The notes below the pieces were generated by a model that was not told the DNA's origin, searched no databases, and saw only the letters and a program-made list of their open reading frames with translations. The position numbers and the translations under genes were made by a program. From assembly GCF_000798815.1 (NCBI RefSeq), contig NZ_JTLD01000022.1, forward strand, positions 1-64,000: 64,000 bases of DNA. Direction: 5' to 3'. This DNA comes from Alistipes sp. ZOR0009 (GTDB lineage: Bacteria > Bacteroidota > Bacteroidia > Bacteroidales > ZOR0009). This document shows positions 17,019-26,968 of the stretch, one piece after another (position 1 is the first letter of the stretch; the number at the start of each line of letters is the position of its first letter).

Positions 17019-17627
17019 TTCAATAAGTTCTCCTTTCCCTTCTCTAACAATTTCGAATTCTTCGGAAGTGCAATTAACCACTGTCGTTCCAATATTGCCA
17101 CCGTATCCTCCATCTATCGTTAAATCGACTAAATGTCCATAGCGTTCGTAAATGAGCTCTGGGTCTGTTGTGTACTCTATTATCTCGTCATCATCTTTGA
17201 GCGATGTTGTTATCATTGGGATACCTAATGCCTCGGTTATTGCTATTGGAATAGGATTTTCAGGGATTCTTATGCCTACCGTCTTTTTTTTGTCCAAAAA
17301 AGTGTCAGGGATTCGATTTGAGGCTGGGAGTATAAAGGTAAAAGGACCTGGGAGATTTTTTTTCATCAGCTTAAAGGTTGCGTTGTCCACCTTTGCGTAG
17401 TGAGATAGGTTGCTTAAGTTTGTGCAAATGATAGAAAAGTCAACATCTTTTTGCTTTATTCCTTTCATTTTTAAGATTCGCTCTAAACCTTTTTTACTTT
17501 TTAAGCTGCATCCAAAGGCATAAACCGAGTCGGTGGGGTATATTATTACACCGTCGTCTTGGAGTATTGCCGCGACTTTTTCAATTTCTCTAGGATTGGG
17601 GTTTTGAGGATAAATTTTAATTAGCAT
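17016..17627 (-). CDS. Sua5/YciO/YrdC family protein
   Basis: 203 residues matching the YrdC fold, which makes threonylcarbamoyl-AMP for tRNA t6A37. The N-terminal GVIIYPTDSVYAFGC is the nucleotide-binding signature (usual form PTDTVYGLG). It is followed by KMKGIKQKD, NLPGPFTFILPAS and GIRIPENPI. The deviations from the canonical motif and the length fit the YciO branch, whose tRNA role is less certain than that of Sua5/TsaC. Single gene. Confidence 0.85.
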   Translation of the reverse strand: MLIKIYPQNPNPREIEKVAAILQDDGVIIYPTDSVYAFGCSLKSKKGLERILKMKGIKQKDVDFSIICTNLSNLSHYAKVDNATFKLMKKNLPGPFTFILPASNRIPDTFLDKKKTVGIRIPENPIPIAITEALGIPMITTSLKDDDEIIEYTTDPELIYERYGHLVDLTIDGGYGGNIGTTVVNCTSEEFEIVREGKGELIE

Positions 17628-17807
17628 TACCTTTTATTTTAGTAGACGTAAGATAAGCAATTTTAATCTTTTGTTGTATATGTTAAACAACCTGAATGGA
17701 AAAATGGCGCTAAAAAATGGCCTGTTTTTTCTGGAAATTAGATTTTTAGAAGTAATATGCTCCTCTAGATAAGTTTTAATGCTCTAAGCCGTGCATACAT
17801 AAGGTTA

Positions 17808-17837
17808 TTGACGTAGGCCTTATATTTTCTATCTTTG
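17808..17837 (+). promoter_or_regulatory. Promoter of rsmE
   Basis: TTG at 17808-17810 (within TATTG), a 19-base spacer, and TATCTTTG at 17830-17837. This is a good fit to the Bacteroidota consensus and lies 15 bases before the ATG. Confidence 0.65.
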
Positions 17838-17852
17838 TATAAAACTGATGAA

Positions 17853-18554
17853 ATGAATATCTTCTACACTCCTGACATTGAAGGCAACACCTATACGTTA
17901 AACGAAGAGGAGTCGAAGCATTGCGTGCGCGTGCTGCGGATGATGGTAGGAGATGCTATAAATCTTGTTGACGGGAAGGGTGGCTTTTATACGGCTAAGA
18001 TTGCGGATGCTAATCCTAAACGATGTAGGGTCGATGTTGTTAGCAAGATTGAGGACTATGGTAAGCGCCCCTATTACCTTCACATTGCCATTGGCCCGAC
18101 GAAGCTGATTGATAGATATGAGTGGTTTCTTGAAAAGGTTACCGAAATAGGAATTGATGAAATCACGCCTTTAGAATCGTTTCATTCGGAGCGAAGAGTG
18201 GTAAAGCAGGAAAGGTCTGAGAAAGTTGTTACTGCAGCGGTAAAGCAATCGATGAAAGCATTTCATCCGATTGTCAACGAAATTACTTCATTTAAGGAGT
18301 TGGTAAAGTTACCGTTTAATGGGAAAAGGTTGATCGCTCACTGCAATGCAGGAAATAAGATTTTACTTAAGAAAGCGTTAGAGCCTAACGAAAATGCGCT
18401 AATACTAATAGGACCTGAAGGTGATTTTAGCATGGAGGAGGTTGAAATGGCAGTCCAAAATGGATTTATTGAAATATCTTTAGGGGATAGTCGCTTACGG
18501 ACAGAGACCGCTGGTGTGGTTGCTTGTGATACGCTATCATTTATAAACCAGTAG
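17853..18554 (+). CDS. rsmE: 16S rRNA m3U1498 methyltransferase RsmE
   Basis: A 233-residue SPOUT methyltransferase that methylates U1498 of 16S rRNA. The N-terminal PUA-like domain carries EEESKHCVRVLRM. The C-terminal knot shows IGPEGDFSMEEVE and SLGDSRLRTETAGVVA, the SAM-binding signature. ATG 17853 is used because upstream in-frame codons lie inside the promoter. Length is close to E. coli RsmE (243). Confidence 0.93.
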   Translation: MNIFYTPDIEGNTYTLNEEESKHCVRVLRMMVGDAINLVDGKGGFYTAKIADANPKRCRVDVVSKIEDYGKRPYYLHIAIGPTKLIDRYEWFLEKVTEIGIDEITPLESFHSERRVVKQERSEKVVTAAVKQSMKAFHPIVNEITSFKELVKLPFNGKRLIAHCNAGNKILLKKALEPNENALILIGPEGDFSMEEVEMAVQNGFIEISLGDSRLRTETAGVVACDTLSFINQ

Positions 18555-18579
18555 CTTTTTATATTTACGATTTTGTTGC

Positions 18580-18614
18580 GAGCTGCTTTTTTTGAACATG
18601 TTGCAGCTCTTTTC
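18580..18614 (+). terminator. Probable terminator of rsmE
   Basis: GAGCTGC at 18580-18586 pairs with GCAGCTC at 18603-18609 and runs into TTTTCCCC. The 16-base loop is long. The rest of the 285-bp gap to the next gene shows nothing else clear. Confidence 0.5.
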
Positions 18615-18839
18615 CCCTTTTTTACAACATTTTCCTTCAAAAACAGTTTATTCTTCATTAGTTGAAGGGCTAGGTTGCTTGCCCGTAAACTTTTTGAAAT
18701 AGAATCTCTGTGGCTTGGGTTGGTTGATTTATCAATTTATTCCATGTGAGATCAATGGTAAATTTTGTGGAGATGTTGCGTTTTGAGTATAAATGCAACG
18801 TGTCCAATTCTGTAATTAAACAAGAAAACATTTATTCGG

Positions 18840-21050
18840 ATGAAAAAGACGCTCATTATTATTGGGGCAATTGTTGGATTGTTTCTACTACTACTCACTC
18901 TTGCCTCTATTTTCGGTCCATCTATAGCAAAGAAATACATCGAAAAGCATAGTAGAGAGTTGGTTGGTAGGCAGGTTTGGATAAGTAAGTTGCATTTAAA
19001 CTTGTTTACAGGCAGTGTTGGGGTAGATGGTTTTAGGATGATGGAAAAAAATGATAACGATATTTTCGTTTCATTTGATACGCTGGAGGTGAATGTGAAA
19101 ATACGAAATCTTTTAGCAAAGGAGTTATATATAAGGAATATATCGGTTGTCTCTCCCAAAATAGTTATTCTTCAAAAGGGGAGTAATTTTAATTTTTCCG
19201 ATTTGCTAAATAGGCCAAAGGATACAACTAATGCCGATACCTCTAAATCTTCTTTTTCTTTTAAGATCAACAATATTGTGCTTAGGCATGGTGGCGTTTA
19301 CTATAAAGATCAGCTCTTAAATAGCTCGTGGGATATGACGAATTTGAGCCTTAAAATTCCAAGCCTTTATTTTAGCGGAGAAAAAACGGATGTAGGTCTC
19401 GAATTCGCATTTGCTTCAGGCGGGTATTTTAAAAGTCGTTCGGATTATAACATAGAAACTGGGAGGTATAATCTAAATATAGACCTTAAAGATTTAGATT
19501 GCGCTGGCGCTTTGCCATACATACAGCAGTATGCAAAAGTGAGCTCATTTGCAGGCTTGCTTTCTGCCAAATTGGCGATTAATGGTGATGTTAATCATGT
19601 TTTAGACTTGATGATAAAAGGTTCTGCCACGGCTAAAAAAGTTTCGCTTAGTGATCAAGGGAATGCAAAAGTTGCAGATATCGGTAATGTTAGCTTGACA
19701 TTCCGTGATATAAACTTTAAGGAGAATCGTTTTTTGTTTGATAGTTTTAGGATAAATGGAGCAACCATAAATTTTGAAATGTTGAAAACAGGGAATAACC
19801 TTTCACAGCTGGTAAAACCTGCTTCATCCACCAATAAAAATACTCCTTCCACCAAAAGAGATGAGCGGCCTATCCGTTTTGAGATTAAGGAGGTGGCTTT
19901 GTCCGGTATCAATCTTAATTTTTCTGACAAAACTTTGCGGCGTCATTTTATCTATCCGATAACGAATATCAGCATTCGCTCTAATAACGTGGGCTTAAAT
20001 GGAATCAATAATGTAAGATTGAGTGCTTCGTTGCCTGGTGGTGGAAAAACATCTTTGGAATGGAATGGGCATCTAAACTCTATGGCGAATCAAAATTTAT
20101 CGGTAGATGTGAAAAATTTGTCGTTAAAATATTTTTCTCCTTACGTTGAGCAGTATACGGCCTATCCGTTAACTAAGGGTGTCCTGTCCTTATCTAGCAT
20201 AAACCATGTAAAGAGTTTTATGTTAGATGCTAAGAATAAGTTTGAAGCATTTAAGGTTGAGGCAGGGAAAAAGGATAAGGGGCTAAAACCAAAGGTGAAA
20301 GTTCCTTTGAGAACGGCTTTGTACATTGTAAAAGACAAAGATGATAAGATTAAATTTGATGTTCCTGTAAAGGGCCTAATTAACTCACCTGAGTTTTCGT
20401 ACCGCAAGATTGTCTTTAAAACGATTATTAATTTGTTGGTAAAAGTGGCAGTTGCTCCTGTAAATTTTATAGGTAAGCAGCTTGGATTGACAAGCGATAT
20501 TCCAAAGGAAATATCTTTTGACTTAGTTCAAACCGATTTGAACACGCAGCAAAATGCCGTGTTGGGTGATTTAGCGGCTATTGTAAATTCAAAGCCAGAG
20601 TTGGTACTTTCTTTTACTCAGCAGGTAGATACTCAGGCTGTGATGCAGCAAATTGCTTTTGCTAAGACTCGGATTGCCTACTATTTAAAAATGAACAACA
20701 TAAAAGATACCTCATTCACAATAGAACAGAAAGAGGCCATTGCAAAAATTGGTATAAACGATCCGATGCTGGGGAACTTTATTGATAACTTAACCCAGAT
20801 TTCCTCAGGGACAATGGCGGAAAAAATGTTGACGCTTTATTCTAGACAAGAGCTGGGATATGCAGCCGAAAAAATATTTAACACTCAGGTTAGAAGTATT
20901 ATCGGATATTTAACTACGGTTCAAAATGTTCCTGCAAGAAACATTAAGGTTATTACTAGCAAAGATGTAGGCAAGGGAGGTAAAGAAAGTAAGAATACGT
21001 TATATCTTATTAGTTTAGGATTGGAAGGCGAAGATTTCATCGAGAATTAG
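18840..21050 (+). CDS. AsmA/DUF748-like envelope protein
   Basis: 736 residues with an N-terminal membrane anchor (about 3-25) and a long beta-rich periplasmic region. FDTLEVNVKIRNLLAKELYIRNISVVSPKI near residues 80-105 is the typical AsmA/DUF748 opening. The C terminus has a charged OmpA/DUF748-like tail around LDLxQR-like helices (SFTIEQKEAIAKIG). AsmA-like proteins are bridge-like lipid-transport or outer-membrane biogenesis proteins; this assignment is by fold pattern only. Followed by a strong terminator. Confidence 0.75.
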   Translation: MKKTLIIIGAIVGLFLLLLTLASIFGPSIAKKYIEKHSRELVGRQVWISKLHLNLFTGSVGVDGFRMMEKNDNDIFVSFDTLEVNVKIRNLLAKELYIRNISVVSPKIVILQKGSNFNFSDLLNRPKDTTNADTSKSSFSFKINNIVLRHGGVYYKDQLLNSSWDMTNLSLKIPSLYFSGEKTDVGLEFAFASGGYFKSRSDYNIETGRYNLNIDLKDLDCAGALPYIQQYAKVSSFAGLLSAKLAINGDVNHVLDLMIKGSATAKKVSLSDQGNAKVADIGNVSLTFRDINFKENRFLFDSFRINGATINFEMLKTGNNLSQLVKPASSTNKNTPSTKRDERPIRFEIKEVALSGINLNFSDKTLRRHFIYPITNISIRSNNVGLNGINNVRLSASLPGGGKTSLEWNGHLNSMANQNLSVDVKNLSLKYFSPYVEQYTAYPLTKGVLSLSSINHVKSFMLDAKNKFEAFKVEAGKKDKGLKPKVKVPLRTALYIVKDKDDKIKFDVPVKGLINSPEFSYRKIVFKTIINLLVKVAVAPVNFIGKQLGLTSDIPKEISFDLVQTDLNTQQNAVLGDLAAIVNSKPELVLSFTQQVDTQAVMQQIAFAKTRIAYYLKMNNIKDTSFTIEQKEAIAKIGINDPMLGNFIDNLTQISSGTMAEKMLTLYSRQELGYAAEKIFNTQVRSIIGYLTTVQNVPARNIKVITSKDVGKGGKESKNTLYLISLGLEGEDFIEN

Positions 21051-21076
21051 AGAATATTGATAGTAATATTTTAGGT

Positions 21077-21105
21077 AAGGCTACCTCGTAGAGGTAGCCT
21101 TTTTT
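21077..21105 (+). terminator. Terminator of the DUF748 gene
   Basis: AAGGCTACCT and AGGTAGCCTT flank CGTAG and end in T residues. Confidence 0.88.
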
Positions 21106-21316
21106 ATATAAAACAAATTTAAGTGAACTGATTAACCATAGGCGTATGTATTGGTAGTTTTTTGTATTAGACCGCAGGTAGTATCAGTATATATCAATGT
21201 TTTAAATGGTTGCTAGTTTACTAAACTGAATAGGCGAAAAGTAGTGTGATCTTATTTGCATTTATAGAATATTTGTGTTAATATAAACCTCAATTTATTA
21301 TTCAAAATTATTTGAT

Positions 21317-24300
21317 ATGAGCCCTATTTTTGCACGTTTCAGGCCTTTGCTCATTTTGGTTTTATCCTTCCATCTTTTAGTAGGATGTAATAACAAAATG
21401 ACGGATATTCCTGTTGTAGATCCTGAATTTGCCGAGTATGTATCTGCCTATACATCTGGACTTGTACCTTCTGATGGAGATATTCAGATCGTATTGCAAA
21501 ACGACTCGTACATGTATACCGGTAATGGTAAGGAGGTCAGTGATGAACTCTTTAATTTTAGCCCAAGTATAAGCGGAAAATCTTATTGGAAAGATAGTCG
21601 AACTATTGTTTTTAAGCCTGAAAAGCCGCTAGAGTCTGGTGAAATCTACATTTGTACCTTTAAGTTAAGCAAGGTTTGCGATGTGAAGGATTCGAAGTTC
21701 AATAGCATGAAGTTTGGCTTTAAGGTGATTCCGCAGGATTATGAGGTGGAAATTGTAGGTGTCTCTGCTTCGGATCAACAGAAAGATGTTTATAAGCTGG
21801 AAGGATATGTAAATACGGCAGATAAGGCCGATTTAGAGTTGGTTAAGAAGATGGTGAAGGTAGATTTAGATGGCAAGATGCTTTCTACCTCTTGGCGCGT
21901 ATCGGATGGAGCGCGTCGGTTTGTTTTTGAGGCCACAGGAATTCGTTGTACTAGCGAGATTCAAAAGTTAAACATTGCATGGGAAGGTAAACCGTTAGGT
22001 GTAGATATGCAAGGTAAAAAAAGTATAACCATTCCAACTAAAAATGAATTTAGGGTACTTTATGTATCTAACGATAGGCAGCAGCAGTCTCCAACTTTTG
22101 TGGTTTCCTTTAACGAGACAATTGCGCAGAATCAAGATTTAACTGGTTTAATTGCTTTTAGTACACCTACAACCGTAACCTATAGTATCGAAGGAAATCA
22201 GCTATGGGTATATGCCTCGGCGATGGATGGGAATGTGCGTTTTACAGTTAATCCAGGTATTTTAAGTGTCACCGGGAAAAAATTGCAGACTTCGTTTGAA
22301 ACAACAGTGAATTTTGGAAAAGCAAAACCACAGCTGCGTAGTGTGGGAAGCGGTAATATTCTTCCAAGTTCACAATCGCTTATCTACCCATTTGAGGCTA
22401 TTGGTCTTAAATCGGTAACGGTACAGGTGGTGCGTATCTATGAGCGGAATGTAGGGCAGTTTTTTCAAGTAAATAATATTGATGGAAGCAACGAATTGCG
22501 TCGAGTCGGAATGCCAATTTATAAGAAAAAAGTAGACTTACAGTCCGTTGGTAGTCTTAATGTTAATCGGTGGTGCCGTTATGCTCTTGATCTGACTAAA
22601 GTTATAAATAGTGAACCTGGTGCTATCTACCAAGTAAGTATCTACTTCCGAAAAAATGATGTTGCTTACAGAAATTGTCCTGAGGCTGCAGAGTTGGAAG
22701 AACCCGTTGTGCAAGATGAGGGGGAACAGAATTGGGATAACGAAACTGGTTATGGTGATTATACTGATTACTACTATGGTCCTGATTATGATTGGCAGCA
22801 GCGTGATAATCCTTGCAACTCGGCCTACTATTCCTCCGAAAAAATGATTGCTCAGAATTTATTGGCTTCAGATTTAGGGATTATTGCTAAGCGGGGTAAG
22901 GAAAATCAGCTCCATGTAGCTGTAAGTAATATTAAGGATGTTTCTTCTATGTCTGGTGTAGAGGTGGAGGTTTACAATTACCAGCAAGTTCTATTGGGAA
23001 AAGGAAAAACGAATAGTGATGGGTTGGCCACAATTGCCTACCAAAAAGGTTTGCCATTTTTAATTATAGCAAAGTGGAAAGAGCAACGAGGGTATCTAAA
23101 AATAGATGATGGAAACTCTTTGTCTATGAGTAATTTTGATATCTCTGGAAGTGAAATTCAGAAGGGGATAAAAGGATATATTACGGGAGAACGAGGTGTA
23201 TGGAGACCCGGCGATTCGTTATTTGTGACTTTTATTGTTGAAGATAGGAATCATGCAATACCTAAGGGGCATCCTGTTGTTTTTGATCTTCAAAATCCTA
23301 AAGGTCAGCTGGTAAAACGGGTTGTTCAGCGTTATGATGAATCTAACATGTATGCATTCCGAATCGCAACTTCTGCAGATGCTATTACTGGTAGTTGGTT
23401 GGGAATTGTAAAGATTGGAGGGGTAACCTTCTCTAAGAATTTTAGAATTGAAACTGTAAAACCGAATAGACTCAAAATAAGCCTTTCTGCAAGTACTAAA
23501 CGAATTGGTGATAATGGTAAGTTTTTTGGAAATCTGAATGTTAGATGGTTGCATGGTGCACCTGCACCAGATCTTAAGGCGGTGTATCAGGCAACGCTAA
23601 GTAAAGCGGGAGCAATTTTTAGAGGATATGAGGCTTTTAATTTTGATGATGAAGGTCTTAAATATACACCTCAAACAATTTCCGCATTTGATGGACGGTT
23701 GAATAATACGGGAGATGCAACGGTTAGCTGTTCGTTCAAATCTGGGAATAACCTTCCTGCGGTGCTCAATGCGAACTTTAAAGGAGAGGTTTTTGAGCCA
23801 GGAGGTGAATTTAGTATTGATCAGTTTACGATTCCTTACTATCCTTATGCCTACTATGTGGGTATGCGTCTTCCTGATAAGGATAGCTACTGGTATAATA
23901 CGAATAAAGATTACAATATCTCTATAGTATCGTTGAATAACAGCTTACGTCCTGTGACATCCCGAGTTACTGTTGAAGTTTATAAAATGAACTCAAGTTG
24001 GTGGTGGGACAGAGATAACGAATCGGATGTTTCATATATTAGCCAGTCGTATAGCAAATTAATAAGTCGTCAGGTAGTGGCAACTCCTAATGGACGAGGT
24101 CTGTACAAATTTAGAATTAACTATCCAGAATGGGGATCATACTACATTCGAATGATCGACGCCAATAGTGGTCATACAACGGGAAGGGTGGTTACTGTGT
24201 ACTGGCCTTATGAAATGGGAGTAGCAGATAATATGCCCGAAGGTGCTGCATTACTGCCAATTGCTTCAGATTTAAGTACAGTTGATGTTGGGAAAAAGTG

Positions 24301-26842
24301 TACGATTCGTTTCCCTGGATCGGAGGGAGCAAGGGCACTTATTAGCATTGAAAATGGATCGAGGGTGATTAAGCAAGAATGGGTTGATGCCAGTAAGAGT
24401 TCCAATACCTACATGCTGAAGACAGATGATCGGATGACGCCTAACATCTATGTAAGCATCTGGTTGGTTCGTCCTCATATTCGGAAAGAAAATGACTTAC
24501 CCATTCGTCAGTATGGATTATTGAAGCTGAAGGTGGAAAACAAGGCAACGCATTTGGAACCAATTATCAGCATTCCTGCAGTGATAAAACCAGAGCAAAA
24601 TGTTTCTATTACCGTTTCGGAAAAGAATGGTAGACCAATGAACTACACAATAGCCGTGGTTGATGAAGGATTGTTGGATATTACTCGATTTAAAGTCCCA
24701 AACCCATGGAGTACTTTTTATGCAGAAGAGGCGTTAGGGGTTAAAAGCTGGGATGTTTATAACCGCGTTATTGGAGCATATGGGGGGCTAATTGAAAAAT
24801 ATTTTACGATTGGAGGCTCTGAAGAATTACGTAGTGCAGAGCAAGGCAAAGCTATCCGATTTAAGCCCGTTGTTAAATTTTTCGGTCCATATAAGCTTAA
24901 GGGTGGAAAATCGACTCATACTTTTAAGATGCCTAATTATGTAGGTTCGGTAAAAACAATGGTTGTTGCATCCAATAACGATTATGGTTACGGTGTTGCA
25001 GAAAAGGTGTCTACCGTAAAGTTGAACGTGATGGCTGTACCCACGTTACCTCGCGTTCTTGGTCCCAACGAAAGTATATCTATGCCTGTAAACGTGTTTG
25101 CAATGGCCGGAAATATTAGGAATGTAAAAGTTTCAGTAAAGGCTGAAGGTGCCGTGAAAATAGTCGGAGCGTCAACTCAAAATGCGATGTTTAGTAGGGA
25201 AGGCGATAAGATGCTAATGTTTAATCTTAAAGCAATATCAACAACTGGACGTGCAAAAATTACAGTTAATGCAGTAGGTGGCAAGGATGTCTCTACACAG
25301 ACTGTTGAACTATATGTTCGAGAGCCGCGTTCGGTTGAAACTCGTGTTGTAGACGCTGTCCTTGGTGCTGGAAAATCGTGGGTTTACCGTTTTTCTCCAT
25401 TTGGAGTAGGTGGTACCAACTCTACCTCCTTAGAGTTATCAACGTTGCTGCCTATTAACTTGTCATCTCGTTTAGGGTATCTGGTTGCTTACCCTTATGG
25501 GTGTGTAGAACAAACGACCTCAAGCGTATTCCCTCAGCTATATTTAGGCCGATTGATGGTGCTTGATAATCAAACAAAACAGAATGTAGAAAAGAATATT
25601 AAAGTAGGAATTGAGAATTTGCTGTCAATGCAAACTTTGGATGGAGGGTTTGGTTACTGGAAGGGAGCCTCTTCTGCTGATGCTTGGGGAACAAGCTATG
25701 CTGGTCACTTTTTGTTGGAAGCGCGAGCTGCAGGCTATTCCGTCTCTGAATCTGCAATTAATCGATGGATTGGTTACCAGGTAAGTATGTCGCGAAATTG
25801 GACTAGTAGAGGTAATAGTTATGATGATATGCTACAAGCTTACAGATTGTATACATTGGCATTGGCTCAGCGTCCAGAGATGGGGGCTATGAACCTATTG
25901 AAGGAAAAGCAATCGATATCACCACAGGCGTTATGGAGACTTGCCGCTGCTTACGCCTTGGCCGGTCAACGACAGGTGGCTATGGGGATAATAAGGAAGC
26001 TTCCTGTTAAATTTGCGGCGTACAAAAATGACTACTATACATATGGCTCTGATACTCGTGATTTAGCAATGGTGGTGGAGACGCTTGCTGAACTTAATAT
26101 GGTAAATAAGACCGCAGAGCCTGTAAAGCGATTGTCTGCAAAGTTAGGAGGCAGTGGATGGATGAGTACACAGGAAACAGCTTATTCTTTATTGGCAATA
26201 TCAAAAACGCGTAAAGAAATTAAACCCGGTTTGGGTGTAAATGCCTCTGTTACTATAAATGGAAGAGGACAAAAGGTGAGCGCAGATGTTTCTATGGCGC
26301 AAGTGAACTTTCGCCCTATGTCTTCGAATTCTATTTCTGTTGCGAATAATGGGAAACAAACAACCTTTATTCGCTTAATTATGCAGGGAATTCCTGCTCG
26401 ATCATTGGAGCATGGGTATGCCAACAACCTTTCGTTAAAAGTTCGTTATGCCGGAGTTAGGGGAGAGACTGTAGATCCTGTTTCTATTATTCAGGGTACA
26501 GATTTTTTGGTTACGGTTGATGTTACCCATCCTGGAATAGGTGATGATTACAAAAATCTAACACTTAATCAGGTGTTTCCTTCAGGGTGGGAAGCGCAGA
26601 ATCCTCGATTGACAGGAGAAAGTGCAGATGTTGCAGCGAACTTTACCTATCAGGATTTTCGCGATGATCGGGTATACACCCATTTTGATTTACGTTCTGG
26701 TGAAACTAAACGTTTTACACTAAAGGTGAAGGCTACATATGCTGGATATTTCTATCTACCAAGCTTTAAGGCTGAGGCTATGTATGATGCTTCGGTTAGT
26801 GCAGGTGCACCTGGTTTGTGGGTTAAGGTGGTTGCCAAATAG
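21317..26842 (+). CDS. Alpha-2-macroglobulin family lipoprotein with thioester motif
   Basis: 1841 residues. The signal peptide ends in lipobox LLVGC (Cys24), predicting attachment to the envelope. A series of MG-type beta domains follows, with the macroglobulin MG2 signature GYITGERGVWRPGDSLFV near residue 620. A C-terminal all-helical thioester domain contains YPYGCVEQTTS, with Cys1396 and Gln1399 forming the expected internal thioester. Bacterial A2Ms trap proteases in the periplasm and usually pair with PbpC (PBP1C). No pbpC is adjacent; a terminator and an opposite-strand gene follow. A Tyr/Asp/Glu-rich insert near 465-500 is unusual. Confidence 0.93.
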   Translation: MSPIFARFRPLLILVLSFHLLVGCNNKMTDIPVVDPEFAEYVSAYTSGLVPSDGDIQIVLQNDSYMYTGNGKEVSDELFNFSPSISGKSYWKDSRTIVFKPEKPLESGEIYICTFKLSKVCDVKDSKFNSMKFGFKVIPQDYEVEIVGVSASDQQKDVYKLEGYVNTADKADLELVKKMVKVDLDGKMLSTSWRVSDGARRFVFEATGIRCTSEIQKLNIAWEGKPLGVDMQGKKSITIPTKNEFRVLYVSNDRQQQSPTFVVSFNETIAQNQDLTGLIAFSTPTTVTYSIEGNQLWVYASAMDGNVRFTVNPGILSVTGKKLQTSFETTVNFGKAKPQLRSVGSGNILPSSQSLIYPFEAIGLKSVTVQVVRIYERNVGQFFQVNNIDGSNELRRVGMPIYKKKVDLQSVGSLNVNRWCRYALDLTKVINSEPGAIYQVSIYFRKNDVAYRNCPEAAELEEPVVQDEGEQNWDNETGYGDYTDYYYGPDYDWQQRDNPCNSAYYSSEKMIAQNLLASDLGIIAKRGKENQLHVAVSNIKDVSSMSGVEVEVYNYQQVLLGKGKTNSDGLATIAYQKGLPFLIIAKWKEQRGYLKIDDGNSLSMSNFDISGSEIQKGIKGYITGERGVWRPGDSLFVTFIVEDRNHAIPKGHPVVFDLQNPKGQLVKRVVQRYDESNMYAFRIATSADAITGSWLGIVKIGGVTFSKNFRIETVKPNRLKISLSASTKRIGDNGKFFGNLNVRWLHGAPAPDLKAVYQATLSKAGAIFRGYEAFNFDDEGLKYTPQTISAFDGRLNNTGDATVSCSFKSGNNLPAVLNANFKGEVFEPGGEFSIDQFTIPYYPYAYYVGMRLPDKDSYWYNTNKDYNISIVSLNNSLRPVTSRVTVEVYKMNSSWWWDRDNESDVSYISQSYSKLISRQVVATPNGRGLYKFRINYPEWGSYYIRMIDANSGHTTGRVVTVYWPYEMGVADNMPEGAALLPIASDLSTVDVGKKCTIRFPGSEGARALISIENGSRVIKQEWVDASKSSNTYMLKTDDRMTPNIYVSIWLVRPHIRKENDLPIRQYGLLKLKVENKATHLEPIISIPAVIKPEQNVSITVSEKNGRPMNYTIAVVDEGLLDITRFKVPNPWSTFYAEEALGVKSWDVYNRVIGAYGGLIEKYFTIGGSEELRSAEQGKAIRFKPVVKFFGPYKLKGGKSTHTFKMPNYVGSVKTMVVASNNDYGYGVAEKVSTVKLNVMAVPTLPRVLGPNESISMPVNVFAMAGNIRNVKVSVKAEGAVKIVGASTQNAMFSREGDKMLMFNLKAISTTGRAKITVNAVGGKDVSTQTVELYVREPRSVETRVVDAVLGAGKSWVYRFSPFGVGGTNSTSLELSTLLPINLSSRLGYLVAYPYGCVEQTTSSVFPQLYLGRLMVLDNQTKQNVEKNIKVGIENLLSMQTLDGGFGYWKGASSADAWGTSYAGHFLLEARAAGYSVSESAINRWIGYQVSMSRNWTSRGNSYDDMLQAYRLYTLALAQRPEMGAMNLLKEKQSISPQALWRLAAAYALAGQRQVAMGIIRKLPVKFAAYKNDYYTYGSDTRDLAMVVETLAELNMVNKTAEPVKRLSAKLGGSGWMSTQETAYSLLAISKTRKEIKPGLGVNASVTINGRGQKVSADVSMAQVNFRPMSSNSISVANNGKQTTFIRLIMQGIPARSLEHGYANNLSLKVRYAGVRGETVDPVSIIQGTDFLVTVDVTHPGIGDDYKNLTLNQVFPSGWEAQNPRLTGESADVAANFTYQDFRDDRVYTHFDLRSGETKRFTLKVKATYAGYFYLPSFKAEAMYDASVSAGAPGLWVKVVAK

Positions 26843-26887
26843 AACCTTACGAATTTGAGTTAATGACGAATGTAGTTCGTTTTAAAT

Positions 26888-26925
26888 AAAAAAACAGCCG
26901 CAAAATTAGCGGCTGTTTTTTTATT
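26888..26925 (+). terminator. Bidirectional terminator
   Basis: AAAACAGCCGC and GCGGCTGTTTT pair around AAAATTA, with T tracts on both strands. It serves the A2M gene and the convergent glycosidase gene. Confidence 0.88.
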
Positions 26926-26968
26926 TATTGGATGTATAGAATTTATACGAGCCTGTTTTTATGCTGAT

